In this document: in pieces, positions 26,429-35,316 of the stretch | Numbering within the stretch: position 1 is the stretch's first letter | Layout: the number at the start of each line of letters is the position of its first letter | Origin: Spirochaetales bacterium | GTDB lineage: Bacteria; Spirochaetota; Spirochaetia; DAHUYW01 | DNA length: 64,000 nt | Assembly (NCBI GenBank): GCA_027306915.1 | Contig: DAHUYW010000019.1 | Span: 6,307 to 70,306, forward strand | Direction of reading: 5' to 3' | Translations under genes and position numbers: made by a program | The notes under the pieces: model-generated | The model's input: the letters and a program-made list of their open reading frames with translations, nothing else | The model's database searches: none | Told to the model about the DNA's origin: nothing

Positions 26429-27169
26429 TTGGAAGCCGGAGAGAAGCCAAGGGGAAGCCTTCCCAACGAGCTGCAGAGCGATCCCACGCTGTTGTGGGCC
26501 GAGTCAATCGCGGCGGACGGATCGCCTCGGGGCGAGATTCCGCTGGAGCACTTCGTCGAGCTCACGGAGCGTTACCGCGCCCTCCTTCGGCGCCTCATGA
26601 AGATCGCGAGAATCAGCGACGGCTACCAGCTCTCTCTGAAGGAGCTCAATTCGCTCCTGAGCATGGACGCGCGTACCGACTATCTGACCGGCCTCTCGAA
26701 CAGACGGGACATGCTCGAGCGGCTCGACGTGGAGATCAGCCGGGCCCGCCGCTACGGCGACTCCTTCTCTGTGATTGTTGCAGATATCGACCGGTTCAAG
26801 CTCATCAACGACGCCCAAGGACACGAGGCCGGAGATTGGGTCATCGAGGCCGTGGCCGACTGCTTGCGCGTGAATATCAGGCTCGAAGACCACTGCGCGC
26901 GCTGGGGGGGAGAGGAGTTTCTCATCTGTCTGACGCGGGCCGCGCTTGATGGGGCGCTCGTGGTGGCGGAGAAGCTCCGTTCGAGCGTCGCGAGCCTCTC
27001 GGTCGAATACCGGGGGGCCGTCCTCAAGCCCACCGCGAGCTTCGGCGTCGCACAATACACGATGGGGGAAGGCGCCGACGACGTAATCCGGGGGGCCGAT
27101 CGCGCGCTCATCGAAGCGAAAGAGAGCGGACGCAACCGGGTGAGCGCCCGCCGGGCAAAGGCAACCTGA
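26429..27169 (+). CDS. siaD: SiaD-like diguanylate cyclase
   Basis: 246 residues. N-terminal helical region (about 1-80, coiled, SiaC-binding in the model system), then a GGDEF domain: TDYLTGLSNRRDMLERL, SVIVADIDRFKLINDAQGHE, and the active-site loop WGGEEF. An RxxD inhibitory site (RLED) sits five residues before GGEEF, so product inhibition should be intact. It makes c-di-GMP from GTP. The start is an unusual TTG at 26429 with AAGGAG inside the end of siaC at good spacing, which implies tight coupling to siaC. Confidence 0.93.
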   Translation: MEAGEKPRGSLPNELQSDPTLLWAESIAADGSPRGEIPLEHFVELTERYRALLRRLMKIARISDGYQLSLKELNSLLSMDARTDYLTGLSNRRDMLERLDVEISRARRYGDSFSVIVADIDRFKLINDAQGHEAGDWVIEAVADCLRVNIRLEDHCARWGGEEFLICLTRAALDGALVVAEKLRSSVASLSVEYRGAVLKPTASFGVAQYTMGEGADDVIRGADRALIEAKESGRNRVSARRAKAT

Positions 27170-27214
27170 CCGGCGGACCGGAAGCCCGGAAGGCGAGCTT
27201 AAAGCCGGCGGATC

Positions 27215-28420
27215 CTATCCGCTTGCGGGCGTACCCACTGTGGAGCGCCGCCTGAAGCCGGCGATCAACAGATAGCTTAGCCCCGCCGAGCCCAGCATTG
27301 TCACGGCCATCGGGATCGCCGTACCGTTCGCAAGAAGGCTCACGACCCCGGTCACAATCGCCGCCATCACCATCTGCACGCCGCCGAGAAGGGCGGATGC
27401 CGTCCCGATTCCGCTTGAGAAGGGCTCCAGTGCGATGGCGGTAGCGTTGGGATTCACGAGCCCCTGGCAGAATAGAAAGCTGAACAGAAGCGCAATCACG
27501 AGCGGGAGGCTGGAAATCCGCAGAATGAAGCTGAGCGCGAGAAGCACACCGAGGAGGATCTCGAGGGTAACGCAAACCTCCGTAATCCTGGCGCTTGAAT
27601 GGCGTTTCAGAAGAAGGCGGTTCAGCTGACTTCCCAGAATGAGGCCCGATGCGTTGACTGCAAAAACAAGCGCGAACTGCTCTTGGGACAACCCATAGAG
27701 GTTCAGAAAGACGGTCGGCGCCCCGGAGATGTAGGCAAACAGCCCTCCCGAAGCGAGCCCGCTTGCAGGAGCGTATATCAAAAACTGGGGCTCCCGCGCC
27801 ACCCTGAGGTACTGCCGGGCGATTTCCTTCGTCCGGAGCGACACGGAAGGATCGGGCCCCCTGCTTTCAGGCAGCCGGAAAAGCACGCTTAACGCAAGGC
27901 CCGCGGAAACCAAAGCCAGCACGATGAAGATGAAGCGCCATCCTAGGGTGTCGGATAGAAGCCCGCCGACGCTCGGCGCAAGCGCGGGCGACACGGCGAT
28001 GACGAGCATGAGCGTCGAAAAGATCGAGGCCGACTCGCTCACCGGGAAGAGATCGCGAACGATGGCCCGGCCGACAACGAGTCCGACGCATGCGCCGAGC
28101 GCCATCACCAATCGAGCTCCGACCAGCCACGCGATAGAGGGCGACAAAGCGCATGCGGCCGCGGCAAGGAGATAGAGAAACAGCCCCGCGAGCAGGGGCC
28201 GCTTTCTTCCGTAGCGGTCGATCACCGGGCCGTAGACGAGCTGGCCCACCGAGATTCCAATGAAATAGCTCGTGAGCGAATATCCGACGGTCGCGAGGCT
28301 CGTTCGCAAGTCCTGGGCGACTTTCGCGAAGCCCGGGAGATACATGTCGATGGAGAAGGGCCCCAGGGTCGAAAGTGCGCCGAGGATAAAGATGGTGCCT
28401 GCGCGTTGGCGTTTCGTCAT
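27215..28420 (-). CDS. Bcr/CflA-family MFS drug-efflux transporter
   Basis: 401 residues, 12 predicted membrane helices. Bcr/CflA features: LGALSTLGPFSIDMYLPGFA in helix 1, GQLVYGPVIDRYGRKRPLL (MFS motif A), and ARLVMALGACVGLVVGRAIV. It probably exports small amphiphilic compounds such as bicyclomycin or chloramphenicol by proton antiport; the substrate is not predictable. Convergent with siaD, 45 bases apart. Confidence 0.93.
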   Translation of the reverse strand: MTKRQRAGTIFILGALSTLGPFSIDMYLPGFAKVAQDLRTSLATVGYSLTSYFIGISVGQLVYGPVIDRYGRKRPLLAGLFLYLLAAAACALSPSIAWLVGARLVMALGACVGLVVGRAIVRDLFPVSESASIFSTLMLVIAVSPALAPSVGGLLSDTLGWRFIFIVLALVSAGLALSVLFRLPESRGPDPSVSLRTKEIARQYLRVAREPQFLIYAPASGLASGGLFAYISGAPTVFLNLYGLSQEQFALVFAVNASGLILGSQLNRLLLKRHSSARITEVCVTLEILLGVLLALSFILRISSLPLVIALLFSFLFCQGLVNPNATAIALEPFSSGIGTASALLGGVQMVMAAIVTGVVSLLANGTAIPMAVTMLGSAGLSYLLIAGFRRRSTVGTPASG

Positions 28421-28479
28421 GAGAGATGGTTATATCGAAATTGACCCCGTCTGTCATCACGGGGTCGCCGGCTGATCGG

Positions 28480-28950
28480 TCACCAGATCCAGTCCTGCAT
28501 CTCCTTGGTAAGAGGCCTCCCCATGGCCCTGAGAAAGATCGTCGCCTTTCCGAAGAAGATGAGGAGAGCCTGCAGATAGATCTGGAGCTGGGTCTCCACA
28601 GGGACCGAAAAGCCGCGATCGACGCTCTTCTTCACGTCCTCGTCGCTCATCGACGAGACGGCCTTTGTGAAGTCGGTATCGAGGGCATGAAACCATTCTT
28701 TCAGCCGGGAGACGCTTCCTGCAAGACCGGGTTCCGTGTTGCGGTAGGACCAATCCTGCTTCAGGCTCTTTATCGACTGGAGATAGGAGTGCTCCACCTC
28801 ACCCATCTCCCGGCAAAGGGCGCCGAGCGTCATATTTGTGCCGCCCGGGCTGTAGGCGAGATCCGCGTCGCTCAAGGCGTCAAGCATCCCGTCGCGCATC
28901 TTGTGCGTCCCCTCGAACATGGGCCACTGCTCTTCCGCAAATCGATTCAT
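28480..28950 (-). CDS. DinB-like four-helix protein
   Basis: 156 residues. The four-helix-bundle DinB/YfiT pattern is seen in LGALCREMGEVEHSYLQSI (metal-ligand region), LKEWFHALDTDFTKAVSSM and ETQLQIYLQALLIFFGKATI. One of the usual three metal-binding histidines near the C-terminus appears to be missing (YLQALLIF where many have H-x-x-H). It may act as a thiol-dependent transferase or be catalytically degenerate. Confidence 0.75.
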   Translation of the reverse strand: MNRFAEEQWPMFEGTHKMRDGMLDALSDADLAYSPGGTNMTLGALCREMGEVEHSYLQSIKSLKQDWSYRNTEPGLAGSVSRLKEWFHALDTDFTKAVSSMSDEDVKKSVDRGFSVPVETQLQIYLQALLIFFGKATIFLRAMGRPLTKEMQDWIW

Positions 28951-29090
28951 GCAACACCTCCAATGGAGTGATTATAGCGCGGCGAAGGGAGATACTCCGC
29001 CTCGCGAGTGGCCGTCGAGCGAGATGAGGTGGGGAGGGTGGCCCCGATCCGCTTTTTCCGGCCGGAATGATGTGCTATAGTCGGTGCCTG

Positions 29091-29897
29091 ATGTCGGGAA
29101 AAAACATGCGGGCTGGCCTGCTTGCGCTGGCGGCCTTTCTGATCGGAACGGCCGCAGGCAACGCCCTCGACGCCAACGATCTCGCTGCCCTGGCCCCGGG
29201 CCTCACGCCGGCCGATCTCGCAAGCCTCGTCAATACCGGAGAGGTTACGCGCGAGTTCGAGGCCGGCGGTAAGGCCGCGCTTGCGCCCCAGTCGGGCCTT
29301 ACCGCGGGGCTGCTTGCCCAGATTGGCTCGTTCTCCTACACGACCGGGGTGGAGCTCCTGTGCGTCGCCTCGCGACAACAGGGCGACGATGCCGGCGAGC
29401 TTCTCCGCTGGTACAACATCCTCCGCTCGGTGAGCACCCTCAAAGGACTCACCTTCTACTCGCCGGTTTACCATCACCAGGAGGTCCTCTTTCGCGATTC
29501 GTACGCCGTCGACGGTCCGATGGACGAGAAGCCGATTCCCGATCCGACGGTGGGCTGGATCCCCCAGGACAGCAAGATCACCCTTATGCAGAATGATGCG
29601 ACCTTTGGGCCCAACCTCTACGAGCTGGACTATCGCGCATCGAGCGATGCGATCGCGGTGACCATGATCAACCTGGAGCCCCTCACCTTTCTCTTTATTC
29701 CCGTGATGGGCGCGCGGGACATGCAGATCCGCATAATCGTGATGCCCTACAAGGACTGCCGAATCTTCTACGGCAACGTGGTGGCAAAGGCGACGACCTT
29801 CCTCGGCCTCGGGGACAAGGTCCAGGCATCCGCCCTCGCCCGCCTTCAGGCGCTTTACGACTGGTTTACCCGCATGACGAAGCAGGAGCGGCCGTGA
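29091..29897 (+). CDS. Exported protein of unknown function (DUF6675-like)
   Basis: About 268 residues with a signal peptide (MRAGLLALAAFLIGTAAGNA). The mature part shows VELLCVASRQQGDDAGELL, LRWYNILRSVSTLKGLTFYS and a compact alpha/beta core ending in CRIFYGNVVAKATTFLGLGD. It resembles secreted proteins seen in spirochaetes (DUF6675), with no known role. A TATAGT at 29076-29081 lies so close that the ATG at 29106 may be the real start. The stop overlaps the next gene by four bases. Confidence 0.6.
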   Translation: MSGKNMRAGLLALAAFLIGTAAGNALDANDLAALAPGLTPADLASLVNTGEVTREFEAGGKAALAPQSGLTAGLLAQIGSFSYTTGVELLCVASRQQGDDAGELLRWYNILRSVSTLKGLTFYSPVYHHQEVLFRDSYAVDGPMDEKPIPDPTVGWIPQDSKITLMQNDATFGPNLYELDYRASSDAIAVTMINLEPLTFLFIPVMGARDMQIRIIVMPYKDCRIFYGNVVAKATTFLGLGDKVQASALARLQALYDWFTRMTKQERP

Positions 29898-30823
29898 GCG
29901 TCGCGCAGGCAATGGACTCCCCCTCCCAGCTGAAAGCCTACGGTCGAACCGCGACGCTGCCGCGCTCGGGCCGAGCGCTTTTCTACTACGAGGCGGGACC
30001 CCCTTCCCTTCCCGCGCTCCTCCTCGTGCACGGTCTCGGTGACGAGGCCGACAGTTTTCGACACGTGATCGAGCCGCTTGCGACGCGCTTTCGGGTCATC
30101 GCTCCCGATCTTCCCGGGTTCGGCCGAAGCCCCCTGCCCAAGCGAGGCCGCCTCGATCCGCCCGCGCTGCGCGATACCCTCATCGAGCTTCTGGAATCCC
30201 TGGGTGTTGAGCGGGCCACGATCCTCGGGAGCTCCCTCGGGGCCACGCTTGCCCAGCTCGTGGCCCTGGAGAGGCCAGATCTCGCCGAGCGGCTTGTTCT
30301 GGTGGACGGAGCCCTTGCCGCACGGGCCCGATTTCGAGGGGGTATGCTTCTCATGCTCCTTCCGGGCGTAGGGAGGCGGCGCTATCGCCGCCTCGGCCTC
30401 AATCTGGATGCCGCCTACGAGTCGCTGCGCCCCTACTATGCCGCTCTCGACCGCCTCCCGGCGGAGGATCGCGCCTTCCTCCGCCGACGGGTGGCCGAGC
30501 GGGTGTTGAGCCCAACCCAAGGTCGCGCCTATCTCGCGGTCCTTCGGGGACTGATCGGTTGGATGGTCGGCGGAGGCCGCGCCGCCGCCCGGAAGGCGGC
30601 CCGCCTCGGCCTTCCTTCCCTTTACGTGTGGGGAGGCGAAGACCGCATTATCACGCTTTCAGTCGGCGAGGCGGCAAGCCGGCAGCAGCCCGGAGCGCGG
30701 TTGGAAATCATCCCCGGCGCCGGGCACCTTCCCCATCAGGAATGCCCTTCGGAGTTCATCCGCGTGCTCACCCAGTTCTTGGAGTCTTCCTCGTCGGAGG
30801 TCACCCGCTGGACGGCGAGGTAG
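29894..30823 (+). CDS. Alpha/beta-hydrolase
   Basis: 309 residues, starting with GTG at 29894 inside the stop of the preceding gene. Hydrolase core: LLVHGLGDEADSFRHVIEPL (oxyanion region), VIAPDLPGFGRS, nucleophile elbow ILGSSLGATLAQL, Asp in YVWGGEDRII and His in IPGAGHLPHQE. The lid region is rich in Arg. The substrate is unknown. The last 88 bases overlap the end of the convergent HD-GYP gene. Confidence 0.9.
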   Translation: MSVAQAMDSPSQLKAYGRTATLPRSGRALFYYEAGPPSLPALLLVHGLGDEADSFRHVIEPLATRFRVIAPDLPGFGRSPLPKRGRLDPPALRDTLIELLESLGVERATILGSSLGATLAQLVALERPDLAERLVLVDGALAARARFRGGMLLMLLPGVGRRRYRRLGLNLDAAYESLRPYYAALDRLPAEDRAFLRRRVAERVLSPTQGRAYLAVLRGLIGWMVGGGRAAARKAARLGLPSLYVWGGEDRIITLSVGEAASRQQPGARLEIIPGAGHLPHQECPSEFIRVLTQFLESSSSEVTRWTAR

Positions 30824-31857
30824 GCCTCCTTGCCGAGAAAGAGGTCGACAAGCTCGGGGTCGAACTGGTTGCCCTTGCCCGAGCGCAGCTCGCCGAGCGC
30901 CCTCTCGACGGGAAGCGCGCGGCGATAGGGGCGCGTCGAGGTCATCGCATCAAAGGAGTCCGCGATCGAGACGATTCGCACGAGGAAGGCGATCTCGTCA
31001 CCCTTCAGGCCGTCCGGATAGCCCTGCCCGTCATACCATTCGTGATGGCTGCGGACGATCGGGAGGCACGGGCGGAAGAACTCAACCTCCCGGAGGATGT
31101 TCTCGCCGATCGTTGGATGCTGATTGAAGATTCGGACCTCCTCGTCGGTGAGACGTCCATCCTTGTGGAGAAGAACCTCCGGAATACCGATCTTGCCGAT
31201 GTCGTGGAGGAGAGCCCCGTATTCGAGGATCTCCCGCTCCTTCGGGTCATTCCTCGCTGCGTCGTGGAGCCTTGCGGCGAGCAGGCGAACACGGTTGCAG
31301 TGGCCACGGGTGTAGGGATCCTTGGCCTCGATTGTCTCGGCGAGGACTCTGACCGTCTCGAGGTTGACCTTTTGAAGCTTCCGGTAGGCCGAAAAGAGCT
31401 CCTGGGTCCGCTCCTCCACCTTTAGCTCCAGGTAGGCCTGGTACTCGCGATTCTCCGCCGCAAGGCGCTCGTTCTCGAGAAGAACGTTCCGGTAGCGCAT
31501 CGCCTTGCGAATCGCTTCGATCACCTCGGTCTTTTGGACCGGCTTGACGAGGTAGTCGAAGGCCCCGCGCTTCATGCACTGAATCCCCGCATCGAGATCC
31601 ACGAGCGCGGTGAGCATGATGACCGGAGTCAATGGACGCTCGCGCTTCAGGATGGGCAGGACGTCAAGACCCGTGAGCCCCGCCATCCGAATGTCGAGGA
31701 GGATGCAGTCGGGCTCGAAGGTGCCGCCGGTGATGAGATCCACGGCCTGCTGCCCGGTCGCAGCCACCCTTGTCTCGAAGCCTTCCCGCGCGAGCCCGAT
31801 GGTCAGCACTTTCTGAATCGCAGGATCGTCGTCCGTGATGAGAATGCGCCCTTCCAT
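30736..31857 (-). CDS. Response regulator with HD-GYP phosphodiesterase domain (RpfG-like)
   Basis: 373 residues. Receiver domain 1-120 with phosphoacceptor Asp55 in CILLDIRMAG, acidic pocket ITDDDP and conserved Lys in DYLVKPVQK. A coiled linker (about 125-165) precedes an HD-GYP domain with LLHDIGKIGIPE and HHEWYDGQGYPDGLKGDEI, so metal and GYP motifs are intact. Such proteins hydrolyse c-di-GMP when phosphorylated. It is divergent from the large sensor kinase gene, a natural partner. Its 3' end overlaps the alpha/beta-hydrolase gene on the other strand by 88 bases. Confidence 0.94.
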   Translation of the reverse strand: MEGRILITDDDPAIQKVLTIGLAREGFETRVAATGQQAVDLITGGTFEPDCILLDIRMAGLTGLDVLPILKRERPLTPVIMLTALVDLDAGIQCMKRGAFDYLVKPVQKTEVIEAIRKAMRYRNVLLENERLAAENREYQAYLELKVEERTQELFSAYRKLQKVNLETVRVLAETIEAKDPYTRGHCNRVRLLAARLHDAARNDPKEREILEYGALLHDIGKIGIPEVLLHKDGRLTDEEVRIFNQHPTIGENILREVEFFRPCLPIVRSHHEWYDGQGYPDGLKGDEIAFLVRIVSIADSFDAMTSTRPYRRALPVERALGELRSGKGNQFDPELVDLFLGKEAYLAVQRVTSDEEDSKNWVSTRMNSEGHS

Positions 31858-32168
31858 GACAATTCAGAGCCCCTTCGCGTCGCGATCTCCGCCGCCTGGA
31901 CTCGGAATCGGCGTGAAGCAGGGCTGCGGGGCGGGTCGAGACCAGATAGCGATGAAAAGGATTGCAGCGCCGACCCCTCCCCGACCGAGAATCGAGAGGG
32001 GGCGTGTGCGGCGGGGATGCCGGCATGCCGTGAGCACGGCGTCGAGGAAGAGAAGAGGGGAACCGGACCCGAAGCGTGCAGCGTCGCCCACAGCGAGCAT
32101 TATATGCTATACTCTAAAAAAGAGATACTGGAAGTAATGGTCATGGCAGACCGCGACCGGAAGGCTGC
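31858..32168. other. Divergent intergenic region between HD-GYP regulator and sensor kinase
   Basis: 311 bases with no credible gene. It must hold the promoters of both divergent genes. Only one good element is seen, the extended -10 listed separately on the plus strand. Confidence 0.5.
32105..32113 (+). promoter_or_regulatory. Extended -10 promoter element of the kinase-acyltransferase gene
   Basis: TGCTATACT fits TGN-TATAAT at 8 of 9 positions. The -35 region is weak, as usual for extended -10 promoters. It lies about 56 bases before the ATG at 32169. Confidence 0.5.
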
Positions 32169-35100
32169 ATGATAGTAGATATATCCTCTATAATCCCCGC
32201 CGTTTCGTGCATGCTCTACGTCGGCTTCGCGGTGTTCGGACTCACGCGGCTTGAAGAGGAGAAGCCGCGATGGCCCTTCATCTTCTACATGGTCGCGATG
32301 GCCATCTGGAGCCTTGGCTCCTTCATGATGCATCTGCGGCCGGGTCTCCTCGATACTCTCTCTTGGAATCGATTCATGATGATAGGCTTGCTCGCCGGGC
32401 CCATCACCATCTTCCATTCGATGCTCGACATGTTCGGCGCTCGCCGGCGCTCCTACAGGTACTTGCTCTACGTCGGCTATCTCATCTACGCGCTGCTCCT
32501 TTTCCTGAACTTCACCGGGGGCATCGTGGCAAGCGCCCGCTTCACGGCCGATGGTTTTCGGTATCGCCTCGCCTCCGGCGCGGTGATCGCCTATTCGTTG
32601 AGCTACCTCTATCTGATCCTCTGCATCGTGCTGCTCCTCCGGGAGCTTAGCCTTTCGCGGACCAAGCTCATGCGCAAGAAGCTTCTCCCGCCGTTGTACG
32701 GGGTCTGCGTTATGCTCGCCGGGGTGCTCTTGAACCTGTATGAGCCGGTGGGGCGCTATCCGATCGATGTCTTTGCCGCAAGCGTGAACGCGGTCTTCAT
32801 CTTCTACTCGATCTACCGCTATCGCCTGGTCCACTATTCGGCCTTCTCCCTCCGGGCGATCCTCTATTTCGTCCTGGTGGTCGTCAGCTCGTTCGTCTTT
32901 TACGGCATCAGCGCCCTCTTTTCGCTCGTGAGCGCCTCGAGCGCCACGGGGCTTTCCTTCCTTCCCTCTCTTGTTCTGGGAGTCGTGGCGGCGGTGATTT
33001 TTCAGCCCCTGCGTTCCGGGACTCTCTCGGTGATGGAGCGACTCTACCTCGGCAAGCGCTTCGGCTACACGCAGAGCCTTCGCGCCTTCTCGGACAGCCT
33101 CAATGCGATAGTGGATCTCTCCGTCCTCGGCGACCTCACGGTGCAGAAGATCGTCGGCACCTTCAGCCTGGACTGGGCACTCATGGTTACCCTTGACTAC
33201 TCCTCCCGCAACTACCGCATCCTCGCGCACGCCGGGATCGAGCTGCGGGCGGATGAGATCGAGCAATTCATGCTGCGGCGAAACGCGCTTCTCCTGGGGA
33301 CGGTCCAGGACGCATCGGGGGTCATCCTGCAGCAGAACGGAAGGTCCCAGCTTACCATTCCGCTCCCGGGTCGCTCGGACAAGCTTGTGCCCAGCCTCAT
33401 CCTGCCGCTCAAGTTTAAGGATCGCTTGAACGGATGCATCTTTCTCGGCAGTCCAAGCGAGAAAGAGTACTTCAATCAGTTCGACATCGAGGCGCTCGAG
33501 ATTCTCGCGGGCCAGTGCTCCGTTTCGCTGGAGAATGCCATCACCTTCGAGCGGCTCAAACGGCAGCAGCGTCGGCTGCAAGAGCTGAACAAGGAGCTCA
33601 CGATAAGCCGCAACAAGCTCGAGGCCTTTTTCGACGGGATAACGACGCCCATCTCGATCCAGGACATCAACTACAACATCGTGACGGCGAACTACGCCGC
33701 AGCGCGCTACTTCAACTCTACACGCGAGGGGCTGGTCGGAAACAAGTGCTACCGGGCCTTCTTCGGCCGGAACAAGCCGTGCGAAAACTGCATGGCGCAG
33801 GACAGCCTCCACACCGGCCTGCAGTTCAGCGTCGAGTCAGCTCACCCGGTCGGAGCGCTGGATTTTTCCATGCAGTTTTATCCCATCCGAGTGCCTGCCG
33901 GCTCGGATAGGCTTTTCCTTGAGTTCTTCCAGGACATCACCCTGCAGAAGCGGCTGCAGGAGGAGTTGATTCAGTCGGAGAAGCTCGCCGGGATCGGCAC
34001 GCTCGCCTCCGGGATCGCTCACGAAATCAACAACCCGCTCGGGGGGATCATCGGCACCGCCGAGATCATGCTCGACGAGGTCGCGCCGGGAAGCACCCTC
34101 CACGAATACGCCACGGACATCATCAAATACTCCCGCACAGCCGCGGAGGTCATCCGCGAGCTTACGAGCTACTCCCGCCAAGAAAGGCGCGACAGGGCGC
34201 TTCTCGATGTCTCCGATGTCCTCGAGAGGTCGCTCAAGCTGGCGATGCGCGGCTTGAGCTTCGAAAGGATCAGGGTGGTGAAGGCGTACGATAGTCCTCC
34301 CATGATCGAAGCCAATCCGAACGAGCTCCAGCAGGTATTCCTCAACCTCATCATGAACGCCGTGCAAGCCATGGAGGGACAGGGCCTGCTCACCCTGGAT
34401 TGCCGCCAGATGGGGTGGAATCTGCTGGTGTCGGTCAAGGATACCGGCCCCGGAATCGAGGAGGAAAACCTCGATAAGGTGTTCAACCCCTTCTTTACCA
34501 CGAAGGATCCCGGCAAGGGCACGGGGCTGGGCTTGAGCATAAGCCATCAGATCATCCACCGCATGGGCGGCAGGATCAAGATCGACAGCCGCATCGGCGA
34601 GGGCACGGCGTTCGAGATCTTCCTGCCTCTCACCGAAGAAGACAAGTGGCGCACCCGCTTCGTGATCGCCCACACCCCTGCCGAGATCGAAGACGTGTTC
34701 TACCTGCAACGCAAGATCCTCGTCGGCGAGAAGGGGTACATCGAGGAGACTATTCGACGCAACGAGGACGAGCACGCGCTGCATATCCTTGCCTACAAGG
34801 GGCTGCAGCCGGTGGGAACGGTCTCCTGCCTGACCCCTGAGATGGTCGTACGCTTTCCCATCGAGCGGAACTTCGGCCTCGCGAAAATGAAAACGGGCAG
34901 GCACTGCGCGGAAATCGACCGCCTCGCGGTCCTCCGCGAAGAGCGCGGAAGCATCGTCCCCCTGGGGCTCATGACCATCGCCTATCTTTTCGCTCGGGCG
35001 CGCGGCGCCGAGCGTATCTTCCTCGACGTATTCTCAGACGAGACTCGCCACATCCAGATGTACGGGAAGCTCGGCTTCCAGATCATCGGCGCCTATGAGT

Positions 35101-35312
35101 CGCCCTCGTCGGTGACCGTGATGATGCTGGACAACATCACCGATTATGAAAGGAAGAGCAAGGAGATGGAGCACTTCGTGAAGCCCTTCCTCTCCCGCCT
35201 GGTGAAGCGCTTTGACTTTGCGGGCCCCGAAGGGGACGAAGTCCTTGCCGGTATGCGGCTGATAACCCAGGCGGCGGACCACGCCGGCGGCGCCATTCCG
35301 ATGAACGCCTAA
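32169..35312 (+). CDS. Membrane histidine kinase fused to a FeeM/LuxI-like N-acyltransferase domain
   Basis: 1047 residues. Order: seven hydrophobic helices in residues 1-230 plus one or two more to about 285; a GAF-like domain (about 310-460, ending [19 protein letters not shown]); a coiled linker; a PAS domain with a Cys pair ([19 protein letters not shown]); HisKA with His618 in [15 protein letters not shown]; an ATPase domain with [28 protein letters not shown] and [10 protein letters not shown]. After it comes a domain at about 827-1000 of the N-acyl amino acid synthase/autoinducer-synthase GNAT type: [51 protein letters not shown]. No receiver domain is present; the divergent HD-GYP regulator is the likely partner. 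Confidence 0.9.
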   Translation: MIVDISSIIPAVSCMLYVGFAVFGLTRLEEEKPRWPFIFYMVAMAIWSLGSFMMHLRPGLLDTLSWNRFMMIGLLAGPITIFHSMLDMFGARRRSYRYLLYVGYLIYALLLFLNFTGGIVASARFTADGFRYRLASGAVIAYSLSYLYLILCIVLLLRELSLSRTKLMRKKLLPPLYGVCVMLAGVLLNLYEPVGRYPIDVFAASVNAVFIFYSIYRYRLVHYSAFSLRAILYFVLVVVSSFVFYGISALFSLVSASSATGLSFLPSLVLGVVAAVIFQPLRSGTLSVMERLYLGKRFGYTQSLRAFSDSLNAIVDLSVLGDLTVQKIVGTFSLDWALMVTLDYSSRNYRILAHAGIELRADEIEQFMLRRNALLLGTVQDASGVILQQNGRSQLTIPLPGRSDKLVPSLILPLKFKDRLNGCIFLGSPSEKEYFNQFDIEALEILAGQCSVSLENAITFERLKRQQRRLQELNKELTISRNKLEAFFDGITTPISIQDINYNIVTANYAAARYFNSTREGLVGNKCYRAFFGRNKPCENCMAQDSLHTGLQFSVESAHPVGALDFSMQFYPIRVPAGSDRLFLEFFQDITLQKRLQEELIQSEKLAGIGTLASGIAHEINNPLGGIIGTAEIMLDEVAPGSTLHEYATDIIKYSRTAAEVIRELTSYSRQERRDRALLDVSDVLERSLKLAMRGLSFERIRVVKAYDSPPMIEANPNELQQVFLNLIMNAVQAMEGQGLLTLDCRQMGWNLLVSVKDTGPGIEEENLDKVFNPFFTTKDPGKGTGLGLSISHQIIHRMGGRIKIDSRIGEGTAFEIFLPLTEEDKWRTRFVIAHTPAEIEDVFYLQRKILVGEKGYIEETIRRNEDEHALHILAYKGLQPVGTVSCLTPEMVVRFPIERNFGLAKMKTGRHCAEIDRLAVLREERGSIVPLGLMTIAYLFARARGAERIFLDVFSDETRHIQMYGKLGFQIIGAYESPSSVTVMMLDNITDYERKSKEMEHFVKPFLSRLVKRFDFAGPEGDEVLAGMRLITQAADHAGGAIPMNA

Positions 35313-35316
35313 AGCC

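Noticed and set aside
32100..33812. Open minus-strand frame of 570 codons
   Set aside because: Lies antisense to the membrane part of the sensor kinase; composition is charged low-complexity (Glu/Arg/His rich), typical of shadow frames in GC-rich DNA.
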